Part shown: one piece after another, positions 60,773-64,000 of the stretch
Layout of the letters: every line of letters begins with the position of its first letter
Numbering within the stretch: position 1 is the stretch's first letter
Origin: CAZBBC01 sp964489835
Lineage (GTDB): Bacteria; Calditrichota; Calditrichia; JAJRVZ01
Reading direction: 5' to 3'
Assembly: GCA_964489835.1 (NCBI GenBank)
Contig: CAZBBC010000008.1
Coordinates: forward strand, 16,780 to 80,779
Length of the DNA stretch: 64,000 nt
The notes under the pieces: model-generated
The model's database searches: none
Seen by the model: the letters and a program-made list of their open reading frames with translations, nothing else
What the model was told of the DNA's origin: nothing
Translations under genes and position numbers: made by a program

Positions 60773-60946
60773 TCTTCTCCCATTTTTATACTGGTAGCGT
60801 AAAAAACAACCCCCTACCCCCCTTTATTAAGGGGGAACTATATCATCGGCTCTTGTACCCCATTTAATTTCTTACATATATTTCATTATATCTGTTACCT
60901 CTATTCTGAAGTATTACACTGCCGGCGGATACAGAGTAATTATTTA
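60773..60946. promoter_or_regulatory. Intergenic region between regulator and iolG
   Basis: This 174-bp region holds a CCCCCTT/AAGGGGG element (60808-60838) and AT-rich sequence upstream of iolG. Near its upstream edge, inside the 3' end of the regulator gene, TATAGACA (60950-60957) repeats the core of the palindrome at 62102-62119. This could be a second weak operator site. It may contain the promoter of the iol operon, but no clear -10/-35 pair was found. Confidence 0.35.
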
Positions 60947-62089
60947 TTATATAGACACATTCTCCAATGAAGGTATTGACAATGCTTTAGTTTTATTAAT
61001 TTCTCTTACCGAATCTCTTTCAATTAAGGTTGATTTTAATACAATTTCTTGAGCCTTACTTTTGTCTCCTCGTATACGCTTTTTTACAAGATTCATACAT
61101 TCCTGCCCGATTTCATATATTGGTTGATGCATCGTTGTTAGTGAAATCTTATGAGAACATGCCGGTCGTAAATCATCATATCCCACCAAAGAAATATCCC
61201 CTGGTATAAGGCGTTGCATCTCCTCCGCTACAGAATAAATTTCAAATGCGACGCGGTCCTGACCGGCAAATATGGCCGTCACATCTCTGTGCTTTAATAA
61301 CTTGCGGGCATATTGCACATAAGGTTTTTCGGTGTATGGACCGCTATAGATTTTAATAATATCAGGATCAAGAGGGATCCTATAATCAATATGGGCCTTT
61401 TTATAGCCGGCAAGTCTTTCACGTTCCGTACTGAAACGGTCACTGAGGGTGATTGCTATCCTTGTATGACCTTTGTTAATCAGATATTTTGTCAATTCAT
61501 ACCCACCTTTAAAATTATCAGTGGTGACATAATCTATGTTATTACCGGGAAGAACTCGATCAGCGAGTACGACTGGAATTTTTTTCCTTGTGAATTTATT
61601 AATGATCTGAAAATTTTTATCATCCTCAGCAGACGTAGGTACGAAAATGACCCCGCTGACTGCCTGATCAATCAGACGGTCAGCATGAAAATTAGCTTTT
61701 ACGAACAGATCGTCAGTATTACAAAGTATTAAGCTATGCCCGCTCCTGGCAGATTCATCCTCCGCCCCCCGCGCTAATATAGGCGCATAACCGACTCGAA
61801 TATCTGGTAAAAGGAGCCCGATGATCGTTTTCTTCGGCTCATCTATCCTTGATTTTAAGACAAAAGTTCCAAGACGTCTTCGACGATTCAAATAGCCCAT
61901 GTTTACAAGGTTTTGTATTGCCTGTCGAATGGTCGCCCGGGCCAGACCAGTAACCTGCGAAAGTTCTGCTTCTGTGGGTATTTTATCGTCTGGCCTGAAG
62001 ACGCCTTGTTCAATTTGCTCAATTAACCAGGTTTGTAGTTGAAAATATTGTGGGATGGGACTATTCCTGTCAATAATCAATGCCCGCAC
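60947..62089 (-). CDS. Hybrid GntR/LacI-type transcriptional regulator of the inositol locus
   Basis: The 380-residue protein has a GntR winged helix-turn-helix in its first ~75 residues (SPIPQYFQLQTWLIEQIEQG, DKIPTEAELSQVTGLARATI, RQAIQNLVNMGYLNRRRRLG). A LacI/periplasmic-binding-type effector domain follows: IIGLLLPDIRVGYAPILARG, VSGVIFVPTSAEDDKNFQII, DNFKGGYELTKYLINKGHTR and GDISLVGYDDLRPACSHKIS. This is the AraR architecture. It sits at the upstream end of the iol genes, so it probably represses them until a sugar or cyclitol binds. The start is GTG 62089, or TTG 62080, which has an AGGTG site. Confidence 0.92.
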   Translation of the reverse strand: MRALIIDRNSPIPQYFQLQTWLIEQIEQGVFRPDDKIPTEAELSQVTGLARATIRQAIQNLVNMGYLNRRRRLGTFVLKSRIDEPKKTIIGLLLPDIRVGYAPILARGAEDESARSGHSLILCNTDDLFVKANFHADRLIDQAVSGVIFVPTSAEDDKNFQIINKFTRKKIPVVLADRVLPGNNIDYVTTDNFKGGYELTKYLINKGHTRIAITLSDRFSTERERLAGYKKAHIDYRIPLDPDIIKIYSGPYTEKPYVQYARKLLKHRDVTAIFAGQDRVAFEIYSVAEEMQRLIPGDISLVGYDDLRPACSHKISLTTMHQPIYEIGQECMNLVKKRIRGDKSKAQEIVLKSTLIERDSVREINKTKALSIPSLENVSI

Positions 62090-62101
62090 CTAAATTTTAA
62101 T

Positions 62102-62119
62102 TGTATAGACAATTATACA
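62102..62119. promoter_or_regulatory. Palindromic candidate operator upstream of the GntR/LacI regulator
   Basis: The sequence TGTATA-gacaat-TATACA is a perfect 6-bp inverted repeat separated by six bases, lying 13 bp upstream of the regulator's GTG codon. Perfect palindromes of this size are typical of GntR-family operators. Autoregulation would be expected if the regulator binds here. A related core (TATAGACA) lies at 60950-60957 near iolG. Confidence 0.5.
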
Positions 62120-62452
62120 TATTGATTTATCATTAGTCAACAATAATTTACGAGATTCGATATCTGCTCGAAAAAATTACTAACCTGAATAATTCGTAGC
62201 CTCTAAGACACAAAGTTTTTAAAATCAAGAATTTAAGGTGTCTTGAAAAAATATATTTAAAATATTCTGTGGGAAAACAAATACATAATTAACTTATTAT
62301 TTCTTTGAGACTTAGAGCCTTTGTGGCTTAAATTAGTGAATTAACCAGACTAGTGTGTTTCCTGGGTAATCAGTTGAGATATAAATCATTTTTAATTATC
62401 ACCGGAATACCAAATAATTTAGAGATTAAATAAACTTAGAGATTTGATTTAA
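62120..62452. repeat. Intergenic region with arm pair 'gcctctaagacacaaag'
   Basis: Arms gtagcctctaagacacaaag (from 62196) and ctttgagacttagagccttt (62303-62322) face each other across about 85 bp. No gene is seen. The rest is AT-rich sequence. Confidence 0.6.
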
Positions 62453-62565
62453 AAAACTCACCCTAAATCCCTCTCTTGGGAAGAGAGGGACTTTTGTGAG
62501 CCCCTTCTTTTTTGAAGAGAAGGTCTAAGATGCGGCTTAAACGCAGGTTTGGGTATGAGTTTTTT
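62453..62565. repeat. MITE-like palindromic element, copy 2
   Basis: The element has termini aaaaaactcaccc and gggtatgagttttttg, and internal hairpins CCTCTCTT-GGG-AAGAGAGG and CCTTCTTTTTTGAAGAGAAGG. It carries an extra 22-bp insert (taagatgcggcttaaacgca...) absent from copy 1 at 59528. It lies downstream of the exonuclease-like gene. Confidence 0.8.
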
Positions 62566-62685
62566 GATCGACTAAAAATTGTTTATATAACCTAATATTC
62601 ATAATGATGAATATAGAGTGAGGAAATAATTTAAGGTATTGCATGAATTATTTAAACAAATCTAATGTTGTGAATGAGGAAAAAT

Positions 62686-63900
62686 TTATTTTTTTATACG
62701 TTTTTTATTTAGGCGCCATAAGCGATGGGTGAAACGTTCCCTGGCTTCGACGATACCCTCGTCGTTTGAAATCTCAATCATTAAGTCAATAAACTGCAGT
62801 GCACGGTGGGTATAATCAAGGGCTCGCTGATGGGCTTTTTTGTGATGTTCATAATATTTGGCCAATTCTTCTGCCGCATAGAGGACTTCCTCTCCCCTGT
62901 CTAAAAAGTTTTCCCATATGTCCAGAGCCTGATCCCAATGTCCCTGACGTTTCAATAACTGACTATAATTAATGACCGATCGGTTGGGTACTTTTTTGTG
63001 TTCTGACTGAAGCATATTTAATATCGGACTGATACGGTCCATATCGGCAATACTAATTGCCAGATCAAGCATGGTAATCAGTTCTACACTTGTATGGAAA
63101 TGTAAATATTCCCGGTTTTCAATAAAATGAAATTGGATCAGTAGCCGGGCCAAAGAAATAATATCCTGCTGATTATGGTTAATAATTCGTTTTATCTGGT
63201 CTGTTTCTCCCGAATGAAGATAATTAAAATAGGCCTGAGGTATTAATGCTCCGTCAATGTCCTGCCAGCGCTTGAATAAAAAGATTTCTTCCTCTATAGT
63301 TTCCAGTGAACAGGAAGGTAACGAATCTTTCCACACCCGCCGTGCTAAGTGTAATAAATCCAGATGTTTATAGTCTCCCAATGGATTTTCCAATCGGTTC
63401 ATAATCAGACGGTTCCGCAGTAATGGATAATCAAAGGATTTACCATTATAGGTCAAAAGTATCTTTCTGTTAGAAAGTAATTTCCGCATATCCAGATATG
63501 CGCCTATCTCTCTGCCAAAATCGGGTAAAAAATATTGACGTAATTGAATCCCCTGATCATCAAAATATCCAAAACCTATCAAAAAAGGATAGGTCCCGGT
63601 TCCTCCGGCCAACCCCGTAGTCTCCAGATCAAAAATTAAGATATCTTTCAGGGGAATTTGACCCGGGAAATGTTTCTTTGTCAACAGTGGTAACCGTACG
63701 TACTGGAGAATACTTTTATCATGGGAGGTAAGAAAAGAGGTATATTTTTCAAATTTTTTTATCAATATTACCGGAAGAGAATCCGCCTCCAGGATTGATC
63801 CCCCGAGAATTTGAGATATTTCATCATAGCGATGACTTTTCTCCGGAGATACCTGCGTCTTCTTCTGGGAATAATATTTTAATTTGTCCTTTAGGTCCAT
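62686..63900 (-). CDS. RNase H-like exonuclease domain protein (YprB type)
   Basis: The 404-residue protein has a DEDD-type RNase H-like domain at about residues 80-245: LIFDLETTGLAGGTGTYPFL (D-x-E), LTYNGKSFDYPLLRNRLIMN and RIINHNQQDIISLARLLIQF (N-x-x-D). These are the markers of the YprB/RNase_H_2 family of predicted exonucleases. The C-terminal ~150 residues are helical and TPR-like (SQLLKRQGHWDQALDIWENF). It starts at ATG 63900. It lies immediately upstream of a copy of the MITE-like element and downstream of none of the iol genes, so it is unrelated to the inositol locus. Confidence 0.85.
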   Translation of the reverse strand: MDLKDKLKYYSQKKTQVSPEKSHRYDEISQILGGSILEADSLPVILIKKFEKYTSFLTSHDKSILQYVRLPLLTKKHFPGQIPLKDILIFDLETTGLAGGTGTYPFLIGFGYFDDQGIQLRQYFLPDFGREIGAYLDMRKLLSNRKILLTYNGKSFDYPLLRNRLIMNRLENPLGDYKHLDLLHLARRVWKDSLPSCSLETIEEEIFLFKRWQDIDGALIPQAYFNYLHSGETDQIKRIINHNQQDIISLARLLIQFHFIENREYLHFHTSVELITMLDLAISIADMDRISPILNMLQSEHKKVPNRSVINYSQLLKRQGHWDQALDIWENFLDRGEEVLYAAEELAKYYEHHKKAHQRALDYTHRALQFIDLMIEISNDEGIVEARERFTHRLWRLNKKRIKK

Positions 63901-63946
63901 ATGATGGATTTTACTGTTTCTTATATTGTAAGATTTATATTTTAGA

Positions 63947-64000
63947 AGAACTCACCCTAAATCCCTCTCTTGGAAAGAGAGGGATTTAGGGAGCCCCTTC
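63947..64000. repeat. MITE-like palindromic element, copy 3 (truncated by window end)
   Basis: The sequence agaactcaccctaaatccct, hairpin CCTCTCTT-GGA-AAGAGAGG, and gatttagggagccccttc match the first 50 bp of copy 1 (59528) almost exactly. The remainder runs off the window. Confidence 0.8.

Noticed and set aside
1..64000. Prophage, integrative element or toxin-antitoxin pair
   Set aside because: No integrase, transposase, phage structural gene or recognisable toxin/antitoxin pair is found. Apparent gene islands are explained by ordinary operons and relics.

Overview
The window is AT-rich bacterial chromosome. All but one of the protein genes lie on the minus strand; the exception is an OPT-family transporter at 8320-10281. 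The gene content suggests an anaerobic or facultative member of the FCB group (Marinimicrobia/Calditrichota/KSB1-like). The evidence for this is a secreted enzyme with a C-terminal type IX-style sorting domain, an OMPP1/FadL-type barrel with a CsgG-like partner, and lipoproteins with TPR repeats. This placement is an inference from gene families; no rRNA is present to test it.

Layout. 1-8032 is a tight minus-strand housekeeping operon: truA, a transaldolase-like aldolase, an HtrA protease, purB, purC, psd, pssA, purS, purQ, a DUF4321 protein, tatA and a truncated secreted protein. 8320-27457 holds the OPT transporter, an FMO-like flavoprotein, engB, trxA, an RlpA lipoprotein, a large TPR lipoprotein with a pentapeptide minisatellite, a class III-type sirtuin, a YfgM-like protein, tRNA-Arg(CCT), secreted hydrolases and the FadL/CsgG-like pair. 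Several decayed genes are interspersed (mobA tail, DUF547, a shortened alginate lyase). 27458-41489 is central metabolism: apt, acyP, asnS, fbp, a universal stress protein, gpsA, plsY, an ArsA-like ATPase with a small partner, cstA, purM, a DUF4416 protein and an acyl-CoA synthetase. 41779-44799 is an eroded zone with a TonB-receptor relic, a NIPSNAP-like secreted protein and a metallophosphoesterase.

45223-62089 is the most coherent accessory region: a Thermotoga-type myo-inositol catabolic locus. It has a GntR/LacI hybrid regulator with a palindromic candidate operator, iolG, iolM, iolN, iolO, a CUT2 (Rbs/Ibp-type) sugar ABC transporter, a 950-residue FAD/Fe-S oxidoreductase, a zinc alcohol dehydrogenase, an OPA-type antiporter and a PfkB kinase resembling Thermotoga TM0415. 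The classical IolB/C/D/E/J route is absent from the window. The proposed route is inositol to scyllo-inosose (IolG), diketo-inositol (IolM), 5-keto-L-gluconate (IolN) and D-tagaturonate (IolO). The oxidoreductase, dehydrogenase, OPA carrier and kinase have no assigned step.

Intergenic space is filled with dispersed palindromic repeats of several families. These include paired inverted arms of the accacgaag type, a ~105-bp element whose hairpin arms covary between copies, a MITE-like element with AACTCACCC termini, CCCCCTT/AAGGGGG elements, and short stuttering oligonucleotide tracts. Many gaps over 300 bp consist largely of these. I found no CRISPR array, prophage, transposase or rRNA.
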